Shown piece after piece: positions 25,109 through 33,293 of a DNA stretch of 64,000 nt (the stretch's first letter is position 1; every line of letters begins with the position of its first letter). The stretch comes from Aurantiacibacter gangjinensis (GTDB lineage Bacteria; Pseudomonadota; Alphaproteobacteria; Sphingomonadales; Sphingomonadaceae): NCBI RefSeq assembly GCF_001886695.1, contig NZ_CP018097.1, forward strand, positions 1,135,001 to 1,199,000, in the 5' to 3' direction. The translations under genes and the position numbers were made by a program. The notes beneath the pieces are model-generated. The model was not told where the DNA came from, ran no database searches, and saw only the letters and a program-made list of their open reading frames with translations.

Positions 25109-26605
25109 TCATACAGACAAGTCCTCAACCATCAGTCCTGCGGTCGCCTTCGCGCTGCCGACAACGCCGGGAATGCCTGCGCCCGGATGCGTGCCGGCGC
25201 CCACAAGGTAGAAATTGTCGATCACATCGTCGCGGTTGTGGCCGCGGAACCAGGCGCTTTGCCACAGCACGGGCTCGAGGCTGAAGGCGCTGCCCATATG
25301 CGCATTGAGATCGGCGGCAAAGTTCTTTGGCGCGTAGTGGAACTTGGTCACGATCCGGTCATGGATATCCGGAATCAGGCGCCGCCCGACCTCGTCGAGG
25401 ATGCGCTTTTCCAGCTGCGGGCCGACTTCGTCCCAGTTGATCGGCATCTTGCCCATGTGGCTGACTGGCACCAGCGCGTAAAACGTGCTCTGCCCCTCGG
25501 GCGCCATGCTGGGGTCGGTGACACTGGGGTGGTGCAGGTAGATGGAGAAATCGGCAGGCAGGATGCCCTTGTGGTAGATGTCGTCCACCAGCCCCTTATA
25601 GCGCGGGCCGAAAAGGATCATGTGGTGCGGAATGCCAGGCCACCTGCCCTCGACGCCGAAATGCACGACGAAGAGCGAGGGCGAGAAACTCTTCTTGGTG
25701 AGCGATTTGCCGTAGCTTTTGCCGCGATGGCTGTCGCCCAGCAGATCTTTGTAGGAATGCACGATATCCGCATTGCTGGCGACCGCATCGAAGCGCTGGC
25801 TCCAGCCGCTGGCGGTGTGCACGGCCTTGGCGCGCTTGCCTTCGGTTTCTACGCGGGTCACGGCATCGCCCACCCGCATCGTGCCGCCCAGCCGCTCGAA
25901 ATGGCGGACCATGCCGGCGATCAGGCGATTGGTGCCACCGCGCGTCCACCATACGCCGCCATCCTTTTCCAGCTTGTGGATGAGCGCGTAGATGCTGCTC
26001 GTCTTCATCGGGCTGCCGCCCACCAGCAGCGTGTGGAAGGATAGCGCCTCGCGGATCTTCTCGTTCTTGATGTAGCTGGAGACCATGGAATAGACGCTGC
26101 GCCATGCCTGCTTCTTCGCCAGCGCGGGCGCGGCCTTCATCATGCTCTTGAAATCGAGGAATGGCACGGTGCCTAGCTTCACGTAGCCTTCCTCGTACAC
26201 CTCGGCGGCATATTGCAGGAAGCGTTCATAGCCTTCGACGTCCTGCGGCTCGAGCTTCATGATCTCCTTGCGCAGGTCTTCTTCATCGTTCGAATAGTCG
26301 AAATTGGTGCCGTCGGGCCAGTTGAGCCGGTAGAAGGGCATGACCTTCATCAGCTCCAGGTCTTCATCCATGTCGTGGCCGGTCAGCTCCCACAATTCGC
26401 GCAGGCAATCGGGGTCGGTCACCACGGTGGGGCCGGCATCGAAAGTGAAGCCGTCCTTCTCCCAGAAATAGGCGCGGCCGCCGGGCTTGTCGCGACTTTC
26501 GACCACGGTGGTGGCGATACCGGCGCTTTGCAGGCGGATGGCGAGCGCCATGCCGCCGAATCCTGCGCCGATGACGCATGCGGTTCTGCCTTCGGGCGTG
26601 CTCAT
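25109..26605 (-). CDS. crtI: Phytoene desaturase
   Basis: A 498-residue FAD-dependent desaturase. The N-terminal dinucleotide fold ACVIGAGFGGMALAIRLQSAG and ESRDKPGGRAYFW start the flavin site, and the C-terminal NFYLVGAGTHPGAGIPGV is the CrtI signature that closes it. It converts phytoene to lycopene by successive desaturations at the membrane. The ATG at 26605 overlaps the crtY stop as ATGA, so crtY and crtI are coupled; an in-frame extension further upstream runs through crtY and is not real. Downstream lie the palindromic repeat and the DUF559 gene. Confidence 0.96.
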   Translation of the reverse strand: MSTPEGRTACVIGAGFGGMALAIRLQSAGIATTVVESRDKPGGRAYFWEKDGFTFDAGPTVVTDPDCLRELWELTGHDMDEDLELMKVMPFYRLNWPDGTNFDYSNDEEDLRKEIMKLEPQDVEGYERFLQYAAEVYEEGYVKLGTVPFLDFKSMMKAAPALAKKQAWRSVYSMVSSYIKNEKIREALSFHTLLVGGSPMKTSSIYALIHKLEKDGGVWWTRGGTNRLIAGMVRHFERLGGTMRVGDAVTRVETEGKRAKAVHTASGWSQRFDAVASNADIVHSYKDLLGDSHRGKSYGKSLTKKSFSPSLFVVHFGVEGRWPGIPHHMILFGPRYKGLVDDIYHKGILPADFSIYLHHPSVTDPSMAPEGQSTFYALVPVSHMGKMPINWDEVGPQLEKRILDEVGRRLIPDIHDRIVTKFHYAPKNFAADLNAHMGSAFSLEPVLWQSAWFRGHNRDDVIDNFYLVGAGTHPGAGIPGVVGSAKATAGLMVEDLSV

Positions 26606-27816
26606 TGGGGAGTTTTCCTTGTGGGATCGAGGAGCGGGGGGGATTCGGAAAGGATGGCGGAAATGGCGCGACGGACGGGAACCGGAGGCTTGCCGGCCAG
26701 AACCCGCAACTTGTCGGTGAACCGGCTTGTTCCCGCATAAAAGCGTTCGATGAGCCCTTCGCGCAGGCGATAGAAGCGGGAGAAAATGCGGTATCGCTGC
26801 GCCGGGTCGGCGGCGCCGAACAGCATGGTGCCGAGCAGGCGGTAAAAGCCCATGCGCTTCCAGTGGCGGCGCGCCTCGGCTTCGATCTTGGCGGCCAGTT
26901 GCTCGCCCGGCAGGTCCGCATCCTCGGCTATGGAGAGTGCCACGCGCACGGCGATGGGCAGGGTATAGCTGGTGAGCGGATGCACCAGGCCCGCCCGCGC
27001 GCCCGCAAGCACCACGCCGGGCGTGCGGTGCGCTTCGGTGTAAGCGCCGAAATCGCCGCCGGTGATCACGGGCAGCACGCCGGTCTCGAAACCGACAGGC
27101 TCGCCCTTGATGCCGATGGCATGGCAATATTGGTCGATCCGGCCCGAAAGCGCGCTGCGGTCGAGCGTCGGCTTGTCGGCGTAATAAGTGTCCTCGATGA
27201 AGAGATCATGCGCGCCCAGCGGCAGGACGTATACGAAACGGTACGCACCGCCATTGCCGGACGGGGCCAACTGGTCGACGGCGGCATCCATGATGACAGG
27301 GCGCGCAATGCCGTGCGGTTCGGCGGTGCGCAGGTGGCGGCCCATGAAGACCTGCCAGCCGCCCGTCAGGTCGCCCGTGGTGGCAAAGCCGCGGCAATCG
27401 ATCACGGTGCGCGCAGTGATGATCGCTCCGTCGCGAAGGGTGACGCTGCCCGCATCCAGCTTCGCCACTTCCGCGCCGGTCAGGATCGCGTCATCAGCCA
27501 GCTCTCGCTGAAGGCGCGCGGCAAAGTCCTCGCTGGCGAGCGAGCGGTATGCGCCGCGCAGCTTGCGGCGATAACCGGGGAAGCGGACATGGTATCCATC
27601 ATCCCATTTCGCCTTGCGAAAACCTTCCATCAGCGATGTGCCGTCCGGCGAAAGGTCGCTGGCGAACCAACTCCAGCGGTGATTGCCGCCAATGGCAGGT
27701 CCTGCCTCTATCAGGCGGACGGTGATGTCGGGCCGATGCCGCGCCAGCGCCAGCGCGATAAGTCCGCCCGAAAGGCCGCCGCCGACAATGGCAATATCGC
27801 AAGTGCGCCCGGTCAT
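26602..27816 (-). CDS. crtY: Lycopene beta-cyclase
   Basis: A 404-residue protein of the CrtY family. CDIAIVGGGLSGGLIALALA is the dinucleotide-binding fold, GGNHRWSWF the following family segment, and FVYVLPLGAHDLFIEDTYYAD the catalytic-region motif with conserved Glu. GARAGLVHPLTSYTLPIAV is a further signature. It closes beta-ionone rings on lycopene. The ATG at 27816 gives a normal N-terminus. It is the first gene of the carotenoid run and is divergent from the MipA gene. No crtZ, crtW or crtG is in the window, so the final pigment cannot be predicted. Confidence 0.94.
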   Translation of the reverse strand: MTGRTCDIAIVGGGLSGGLIALALARHRPDITVRLIEAGPAIGGNHRWSWFASDLSPDGTSLMEGFRKAKWDDGYHVRFPGYRRKLRGAYRSLASEDFAARLQRELADDAILTGAEVAKLDAGSVTLRDGAIITARTVIDCRGFATTGDLTGGWQVFMGRHLRTAEPHGIARPVIMDAAVDQLAPSGNGGAYRFVYVLPLGAHDLFIEDTYYADKPTLDRSALSGRIDQYCHAIGIKGEPVGFETGVLPVITGGDFGAYTEAHRTPGVVLAGARAGLVHPLTSYTLPIAVRVALSIAEDADLPGEQLAAKIEAEARRHWKRMGFYRLLGTMLFGAADPAQRYRIFSRFYRLREGLIERFYAGTSRFTDKLRVLAGKPPVPVRRAISAILSESPPLLDPTRKTPQ

Positions 27817-27948
27817 ACTGCCAACGGCCTTAGCGGAATGCGGGAGGCGCGCAATCACCGCCAATGGTCCGGTATTGAAATGAAACTCGCCGGGGAACCG
27901 CGTTATGGCCAAGTCGTTGCGAAGCAAAAGGATAGAGGGATAAGCCAC

Positions 27949-28842
27949 ATGACCATTCGCTCCACCGCTGCCATCATGCTGGCGGCCACGGCCCTGATTG
28001 CAGCGCCTGCCTATGCGCAGGAAGATATCGAGCCTGCGGTGCCGAATATCGATCTCGACGATGCGGTGTTCTCCGGCGACTTCGTGACCGTGGGCGTAGG
28101 CGGAGCCTACACACCATCCTATCAGGGGTCGGACGATTACGTTCTGTCCGTGCTTCCGGTCATCATCGGCTCCTATGGCGGGATCGACGTGAACCCGCGC
28201 GCCGGTGGCATCACTGTCGATTTCGTGCCCGACAACGATAGCGGCCTCAGTTTCGATGCAGGTATTGCCGCGCGCTTTCGCGGCGACCGCGCCAGCCAGA
28301 TCGAGGACGAGGTCGTCGAGCAGTTCGGCGAGCTGGATACCGCGATCGAAGTCGGCCCGAGCGTCGGCGTGAATATCGACGGCGTGCTCAATCCCTTCGA
28401 TACCGTAAGCTTCGGCACGGCAGTGATGTGGGACGTGGCGGGCGCGCATGAAGGCATGGTGGTCAATCCGGTGGCATCCTATACCACGCCGCTATCGCGC
28501 GCGGTGATTGGAAACCTGTCGCTCTCTGCCGAATGGGCGGACGAGGACTATCACGACTATTATTTCCGCGTCGATCCGATTAACAATGTGAATGTCGCCC
28601 CCAACAGCGATGCTTTGCCCGGCTTCGAACCCGATAGCGGCGGCTTCAAGTCGCTGTCGGCCACCATGCTGGTGGGTATCGACCTTGACGGCAACGCATT
28701 GAATGGCGGCTGGGGCATAGTGGTGCTGGGCGGTTATACGCGCCTCGTCGGCGATGCGGCGGACACGCCTTTCACCAGCATTCGCGGTTCCGCCGACCAA
28801 TGGCTGGGCGCATTGGGCATTACCTACACGTTCGGCCTGTAA
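27949..28842 (+). CDS. MipA/OmpV family outer-membrane protein
   Basis: A 297-residue protein with a cleaved signal peptide (AAIMLAATALIAAPAYAQ) followed by an acidic linker. The body is made of short amphipathic strands ending in phenylalanine (GALGITYTFGL). VGVGGAYTPSYQGSDDYVLS and LPVIIGSYGGIDVNPRAGGI are the MipA/OmpV signatures. It is expected to form a small outer-membrane barrel; MipA itself scaffolds murein synthesis, but many relatives have no such evidence. AGAGGGA lies upstream of the ATG. It is convergent with the winged-helix regulator. Confidence 0.92.
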   Translation: MTIRSTAAIMLAATALIAAPAYAQEDIEPAVPNIDLDDAVFSGDFVTVGVGGAYTPSYQGSDDYVLSVLPVIIGSYGGIDVNPRAGGITVDFVPDNDSGLSFDAGIAARFRGDRASQIEDEVVEQFGELDTAIEVGPSVGVNIDGVLNPFDTVSFGTAVMWDVAGAHEGMVVNPVASYTTPLSRAVIGNLSLSAEWADEDYHDYYFRVDPINNVNVAPNSDALPGFEPDSGGFKSLSATMLVGIDLDGNALNGGWGIVVLGGYTRLVGDAADTPFTSIRGSADQWLGALGITYTFGL

Positions 28843-28847
28843 TCGGA

Positions 28848-29162
28848 TTAACCGGCGGCCAGCCCTTCCTGCGCGCTGGCCACAAGCTCCTGCAACGCTC
28901 GCATATGGGCGGCGAAGGCGCGTTTTCCCTCGCCGGTAAAGCGCGCCCAGGTGCGCTGCCTGCCATCGCGCGCGGCCTTTTCCAGCTTCACGTAGCCTGC
29001 CTCTGCCATGGCGGAGAGGTGCTTGGACAACACGCTGTCGCTCACATCCACCAGTTCACGAAGCCGCGCGAATTCCACGTCATCCGTGTTGGACAGCACG
29101 GCGCTGATCTGCAGCCGGGCGGGATGGTGCAGCACGGGGTCGATCTCAGCTGCGCCGCTCAT
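28848..29162 (-). CDS. Winged-helix transcriptional regulator
   Basis: A 104-residue single-domain regulator. IDPVLHHPARLQISAVLSNT leads into the helix-turn-helix FARLRELVDVSDSVLSKHLS and the wing AGYVKLEKAARDGRQRTWARF. This is the small MarR/ArsR-like group (HTH_27) that often sits next to a membrane protein gene. The ATG at 29162 overlaps the membrane-protein stop as ATGA. Three palindromes CTTTCC-N5-GGAAAG upstream of the pair are the likely operators, so autoregulation is probable. Confidence 0.88.
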   Translation of the reverse strand: MSGAAEIDPVLHHPARLQISAVLSNTDDVEFARLRELVDVSDSVLSKHLSAMAEAGYVKLEKAARDGRQRTWARFTGEGKRAFAAHMRALQELVASAQEGLAAG

Positions 29163-29608
29163 TGTGCCGCTGCCTCGCGCAATTCGCGCTTGTAGGCCGA
29201 TTGCCACCAAATGCTGCCCAGCGTGCAGACGATGAAAGTGGCAAGCCCTGCCAGCAAGGCCAGGGGGGCAGGGACAGGCTCCCCGCGCGTTGTCCATGAC
29301 AGTCCGGCGAGCGCGACCACGACAACAGTCATGCCCAACGTGATCAGCCGGGGCTTTTGCCCATGCCAGCCGGACACGAACATGCCGTACCGCTTCTTGT
29401 CATCGGTGAAGAGCCAGATGATGAGCGCGAAGGCCAGCAATGCCGAAATGCCAAAATAAAGCGTGGGCAGCGAGATGCCGATGACGAAAAGCGTTTCCGC
29501 CACGCCAAACAGCGCATGTCGCCACAGCGGCCACTGCGTGGTTTCAGCCATCCGGCTTCTGGTCTGCGCCACGGCATCCAGCGCGGCGTGTGCTTCATTG
29601 CGGTCCAT
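29159..29608 (-). CDS. Conserved membrane protein paired with the winged-helix regulator
   Basis: A 149-residue protein with a cytoplasmic N-terminal helix (AHAALDAVAQTRSRMAETTQ) followed by about four membrane helices in two pairs, split by the basic loop TDDKKRYGMFVSGWHGQKPR. The C-terminus is a basic helix. I do not recognise a named family. It is the first gene of a two-gene operon with a small winged-helix regulator, an arrangement in which the membrane protein and regulator often act in one stress or membrane response. Function is unknown. Confidence 0.75.
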   Translation of the reverse strand: MDRNEAHAALDAVAQTRSRMAETTQWPLWRHALFGVAETLFVIGISLPTLYFGISALLAFALIIWLFTDDKKRYGMFVSGWHGQKPRLITLGMTVVVVALAGLSWTTRGEPVPAPLALLAGLATFIVCTLGSIWWQSAYKRELREAAAQ

Positions 29609-29622
29609 GTCGGGCTCCTTCG

Positions 29623-29691
29623 CTTTCCAATATGGAAAGAGATAGCCTTCACTTTCCGATTCGGCAAGTGATAACTTTCCGCATTGGAAAG
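29623..29691. promoter_or_regulatory. Three tandem operators CTTTCC-N5-GGAAAG
   Basis: Palindromes occur at 29623-29639 (CTTTCCAATATGGAAAG), 29652-29668 (CTTTCCGATTCGGCAAG, one half imperfect) and 29675-29691 (CTTTCCGCATTGGAAAG). Centres are 29 and 23 bases apart. They lie directly upstream of the membrane-protein/regulator operon, so they are probably bound by the winged-helix protein encoded there. Confidence 0.75.
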
Positions 29692-29715
29692 TTAATCTCC
29701 CGCGCGCATGAAAAA

Positions 29716-29741
29716 GGGGAGCGACCGGTCGGCCGCTCCCC
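29716..29741 (-). terminator. Rho-independent terminator of the S9 peptidase gene
   Basis: On the minus strand, the stem GGGGAGCG/CGCTCCCC with a 10-base loop is followed by TTTTT. It starts 25 bases after the peptidase stop codon. Confidence 0.85.
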
Positions 29742-29765
29742 TCATATTCAGTCGGAAAGAGGCGC

Positions 29766-31796
29766 TCAGTCCTCTTCGATATTCAGTTCCGGACGCGGCG
29801 GCGGCAGCGGGGCATTGCGGTCGCCGGTCATCAGGTAGGTGTCGAACCAGCGCATCATGCGCAGGTTGTAATCATACTGCGCGGCGGCGCGCGCATTGCC
29901 ATGGCCTTCACCCGGATAGGTGACGAGGCGCAGCGGCGTATCGGGCGCACGCACGCGCATGTGGCGGTACAGCTCGTAGCTCTGCGAAGGCGCGACGCGG
30001 GTATCTTCCTCGCCATGCATGATCAGCAGCGGCGTGGTGGCGCGATCGACATAGTAGATCGGGCTGACCTGCAACTGGCCGAGCCAGTCTTCCCACGGCC
30101 ATTCGCGGGCGTGGACGAGGTACATTTCCATCGGAATGTCGCTGGTGCCGAACTTGCTGATCTGGTTGGAGATACCCACGAACATCACGCCAGCGGCGAA
30201 ATGTTCTGAATTGTAGGTGCTGCTCCATGCTGTGGCATAGCCGCCATAGGAACCGCCGGTGATGCCCACACGGTCCGGATCGGCGATGCCCGCTTCGACC
30301 AGCGCATTCTTGCCGTCCACCAGATCCTCGAACTCGGGATCGGTGTAATTGCCCTGATGCTGTTTGGAGAAATCGGTGCCGTACGCGGTGGAGCCGCGAT
30401 AATTCGGTTGGAACACGGCGTAGCCTGCGCCTGCCGCGACCTGGCCGGGACCGCCGTAATTGGTGGTCCAGCCATTGCTGTCATGCGCTTCGGGGCCGCC
30501 ATGCACATCGAAAATGGTCGGTGCGCCGCCTTCGGGCACACCGCCCACGGGCAGCACCAGCACGCCTTCGATTTCCTGGCCGTCCGACGCAGTAAAGGTG
30601 AACGTGCGTTGCTCGCCGAAAGTGATATCGGCCAGCCACGGATTGTGGTTGGTCCAGCGGGTGAACTCGCCATTGTTGAAGCTGAACAGCTCGTTGGGGT
30701 GGGTGGGGGCGTTGGCTTCCACCACCAGGCGGTTGCCGCCCTGCTCAAGGCTGGTGAGGATCAGCCCGTCGGGATCGTATTCACGCAGCTCTTCGCCATC
30801 GTTCGAATAGAAGCGTAGCACGCTTTGCGCGCCGACATGGATGATGGTGGCGAGGCGTCCGTCCGACATCCATTCCGCATCCACGGCCGCTTCGGGCGCG
30901 CCCTGGTTCAGAGCGCGATATTCGCCGGTCGATACATCGACGAGGTGCAGCGTGGTGTCTGCCGGATCGTTTTCGTCGATCCCGGCAATCATGGAAAGCT
31001 GCGTGCTGTCGGGCGAGATCTCGATATCGCCCACCTTGCCCGGCGTTTCCACGGTGACGAGGTTGCCGGTGGTGAGGTTGAGGATATGCGCGCGCTTCGA
31101 CGTGTAGGCATCGTCGATCAGCGGGGTAGGCGCGCTGGTGATCATGGCGAACTGGCCATTGGGCGCGATTTCGAACGCATCGACATAGCCGGGCACGGCT
31201 ACCTCCAGCGGCTCTGCATCCACTTCGGTGCCAACATTGGCCACGAACATGCGGTTGAGGCGCGGCTCTTCTTCGTAGACGACCGAGTTGAACCCGGCTT
31301 CGCGCTGCGAATTGCGATCTTCATCGGGCGCGGCGCTGGCCAGCAGATACGCGCGGCTGCCATCGGGGCTGAAGGCGTAGTCGCTTACCGCAGCATCTTC
31401 CACGGTCGCCAGCATGCGATAGGCACCGCCATCGACCGGCACGCCGTAGAGCGAGCGGTCGCCGCCATCGTCGCTCCATAGGAAGGTGATCATGGAATTG
31501 TCAGGCGTGAAACCGATGCCGGAGATACGCATGTCTTCGGGCAGGTAGGCTTCGACGTCCATCGGCCCTTCGGCCAGCATCAGCTGCTGGCTGGTCGTGC
31601 CGTTTTCCTCTCCGCGCGTTACGTCGGGCTTGTGCGCGCGGGTGTAGATGACATGGCTGCCATCGCTGGAAATCTCGATCGTGCCGGTGCTTTCGACGCG
31701 GGCGACATCTTCGGGCGTCATCACGCGCTGGGCCAGGGCCGGTGTGGCCGGCAATGTCAGCGCGGTGGCGAGCAGTGCATAGCGGAGCATGGTCAT
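29766..31796 (-). CDS. Exported S9 family prolyl oligopeptidase-type peptidase
   Basis: A 676-residue protein with a signal peptide (MLRYALLATALTLPATPALAQ). An N-terminal beta-propeller region holds repeated WSDDGGDRSLY- and FSPDGSRAYLL-type blades. A C-terminal alpha/beta hydrolase holds S516 in ITGGSYGGYAT, D598 in MHGEEDTRV and H632 in PGEGHGN. This is the acylaminoacyl-peptidase/DPP-like S9C layout. It should cut short peptides in the periplasm. ATGs at 31796 and 31790 both precede the signal peptide. A clear terminator follows. Related Sphingomonadales enzymes are often encoded near TonB receptors, but none is seen here. Confidence 0.93.
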   Translation of the reverse strand: MTMLRYALLATALTLPATPALAQRVMTPEDVARVESTGTIEISSDGSHVIYTRAHKPDVTRGEENGTTSQQLMLAEGPMDVEAYLPEDMRISGIGFTPDNSMITFLWSDDGGDRSLYGVPVDGGAYRMLATVEDAAVSDYAFSPDGSRAYLLASAAPDEDRNSQREAGFNSVVYEEEPRLNRMFVANVGTEVDAEPLEVAVPGYVDAFEIAPNGQFAMITSAPTPLIDDAYTSKRAHILNLTTGNLVTVETPGKVGDIEISPDSTQLSMIAGIDENDPADTTLHLVDVSTGEYRALNQGAPEAAVDAEWMSDGRLATIIHVGAQSVLRFYSNDGEELREYDPDGLILTSLEQGGNRLVVEANAPTHPNELFSFNNGEFTRWTNHNPWLADITFGEQRTFTFTASDGQEIEGVLVLPVGGVPEGGAPTIFDVHGGPEAHDSNGWTTNYGGPGQVAAGAGYAVFQPNYRGSTAYGTDFSKQHQGNYTDPEFEDLVDGKNALVEAGIADPDRVGITGGSYGGYATAWSSTYNSEHFAAGVMFVGISNQISKFGTSDIPMEMYLVHAREWPWEDWLGQLQVSPIYYVDRATTPLLIMHGEEDTRVAPSQSYELYRHMRVRAPDTPLRLVTYPGEGHGNARAAAQYDYNLRMMRWFDTYLMTGDRNAPLPPPRPELNIEED

Positions 31797-31971
31797 GGGA
31801 TGAAGCGATCCTCTCTCGTGGATGGTTATCTGTTGCAGGCGCTCATAGCGATAATGCCGCAACAGGCAAACCGTGCCCCGCTATCGACAGGCTGAAGCAA
31901 ATTGTAACCGGGCGCTGTTTCCGGCCGAAAGCATGGCCGACACCAGAACACCGACACAGGGACTACAAAGC

Positions 31972-32562
31972 ATGAATCCGTCACAACTCATCGCGGCGCG
32001 CGTCGCCGTCATCGCGCTGATCGCCACGGTGGCGACGCAGCTTGTCTATATCGGCCTTTCAAGCATGGGCGGCACGGTCAATCGCGACATCATCTGGGCG
32101 GTCGAAGTGCTGCTGTTTGCAGTGGTGGCGGTTGCTGGCTTCGCGCTGATCTCCACGCGCCCCATCATGGGCAGCGCCATCGGCACCTTCGGCGTGCTCA
32201 ACACCATGCAGGCTGGTATCGGGCTGGTGATGTTCGGCCCGCTGTTCGAAGGCGGAGAGGCGCTGGCGCCCGTCGCGGGCGCGGTGCTGGCGCTGGCATT
32301 TTTGCTCTACTTTGCCGCCAAGCTGGCGATCGGGCTAGGCGCTCTGACTGCCGGGCTGCTGCTCTATCGCCACACGGGTGGCGGCGTGCGCATACTCGGC
32401 CTGCTGACCGCGATTGCGGGCGGTATTGCCGTGGTGCTGAACGGCCTCGCCATCTTCCCGCAGACCGATCTCACCTATCCCGCAGGCGGTGCGGGCACGG
32501 TGGCGACGCTGCTGCTGGCGCTGGCTCTCGTGCCTACCGGCCGCGCCGATACCCGGCATTGA
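31972..32562 (+). CDS. Hypothetical integral membrane protein
   Basis: A 196-residue hydrophobic protein with about six membrane helices (for example VAVIALIATVATQLVYIGL, IIWAVEVLLFAVVAVAGF and AGAVLALAFLLYFAAKLAIG) and few charged residues outside the ends. It shows small-residue-rich helices but no motif I recognise. It starts at ATG 31972; another in-frame ATG at 31933 would add 13 polar residues. It is divergent from the S9 peptidase with a gap of 175 bases and converges on the 2OG-oxygenase-like gene. Function is unknown. Confidence 0.65.
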   Translation: MNPSQLIAARVAVIALIATVATQLVYIGLSSMGGTVNRDIIWAVEVLLFAVVAVAGFALISTRPIMGSAIGTFGVLNTMQAGIGLVMFGPLFEGGEALAPVAGAVLALAFLLYFAAKLAIGLGALTAGLLLYRHTGGGVRILGLLTAIAGGIAVVLNGLAIFPQTDLTYPAGGAGTVATLLLALALVPTGRADTRH

Positions 32563-32577
32563 TCCTTACGGGCGCGC

Positions 32578-33261
32578 TCAGCGCCCGCGCAGGAACATGT
32601 TGATCGTCAACCGCCCGCTTGCCGGATCGCCGGTCAGCGCGGCGGGATCGGGGATGACGCCCGAATGCAGCAAGCGCCCGCGATAGAGGATGAGCCTGTC
32701 GGGCCGCGCCTCGATCTCGCCGATCAGTTCGTAGCGCTCGTCATCACCGTGGAAATAGGCGGCTGGCGGAATGCCGTATGTCGCCTCGTCCGCTTGCAGC
32801 CCCGCATCATAGGCCGCCTCGCGCTCGGGCGTGATCGTCTCGAAGCCGGTGCGTTTGTGGCGGTAGAAGGCGGTGCCGCCGGTTTCCGGCCCCAGCAGGT
32901 AGTGCATCACGGCGATCAGCTGGCCTTCGGAATGATCGTAATGCGGAATGCGCTGAATGGGCGAGAGGTCCTCCGGCGCTTTGGTGACGAGCGAGAAGGT
33001 CGAGGCTTCGCACGACACGCCTTGCTGGAAGCCGAAGACATGCACCATGGCCTGCATCATCAGCTCGCGGCGGCGCTCGAGATAGGTCGGCTCGATCCAT
33101 GACCTGATACCGGGATAGGCCGCGCCGCCCTCCTGGTATTGCGCTTGCCGTCCTGCCTTCAGCAACTCGTCCACCATGCCGCTGAACTCGTCGATCTGTA
33201 CGACGGGTTCGCGCTCGGTCCCGAACTGGTGGACTTTGATCGGCGGAAGGCTCTGCGACAC
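32578..33261 (-). CDS. DUF6445-like 2-oxoglutarate/Fe(II) oxygenase-type protein
   Basis: About 227 residues with a double-stranded beta-helix pattern. IPHYDHSEGQLIAVMHYLL supplies an HxD-type iron motif, GPETGGTAFYRHKRTG a following strand, and LILYRGRLLHSGVI the distal His. GRLTINMFLRGR supplies the Arg that would hold 2-oxoglutarate. The family is poorly described (DUF6445). The start is uncertain: GTG 33261 gives MSQSLPPIKVHQFG, a normal family N-terminus, while TTG 33297 overlaps the SRAP stop as TTGA. The overlap or near-overlap suggests co-expression with the SRAP-like gene. Its target is unknown. Confidence 0.75.
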   Translation of the reverse strand: MSQSLPPIKVHQFGTEREPVVQIDEFSGMVDELLKAGRQAQYQEGGAAYPGIRSWIEPTYLERRRELMMQAMVHVFGFQQGVSCEASTFSLVTKAPEDLSPIQRIPHYDHSEGQLIAVMHYLLGPETGGTAFYRHKRTGFETITPEREAAYDAGLQADEATYGIPPAAYFHGDDERYELIGEIEARPDRLILYRGRLLHSGVIPDPAALTGDPASGRLTINMFLRGR

Positions 33262-33293
33262 GCCTGCGACCGTGCGAGCACTGGCGCCGCGTG

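Noticed and set aside
25109-27127. A 672-codon frame suggesting a long N-terminal extension of CrtI.
   Set aside because: The extension is antisense-like shadow of crtY in another frame; ATG 26605 overlaps the crtY stop and starts the flavin fold.
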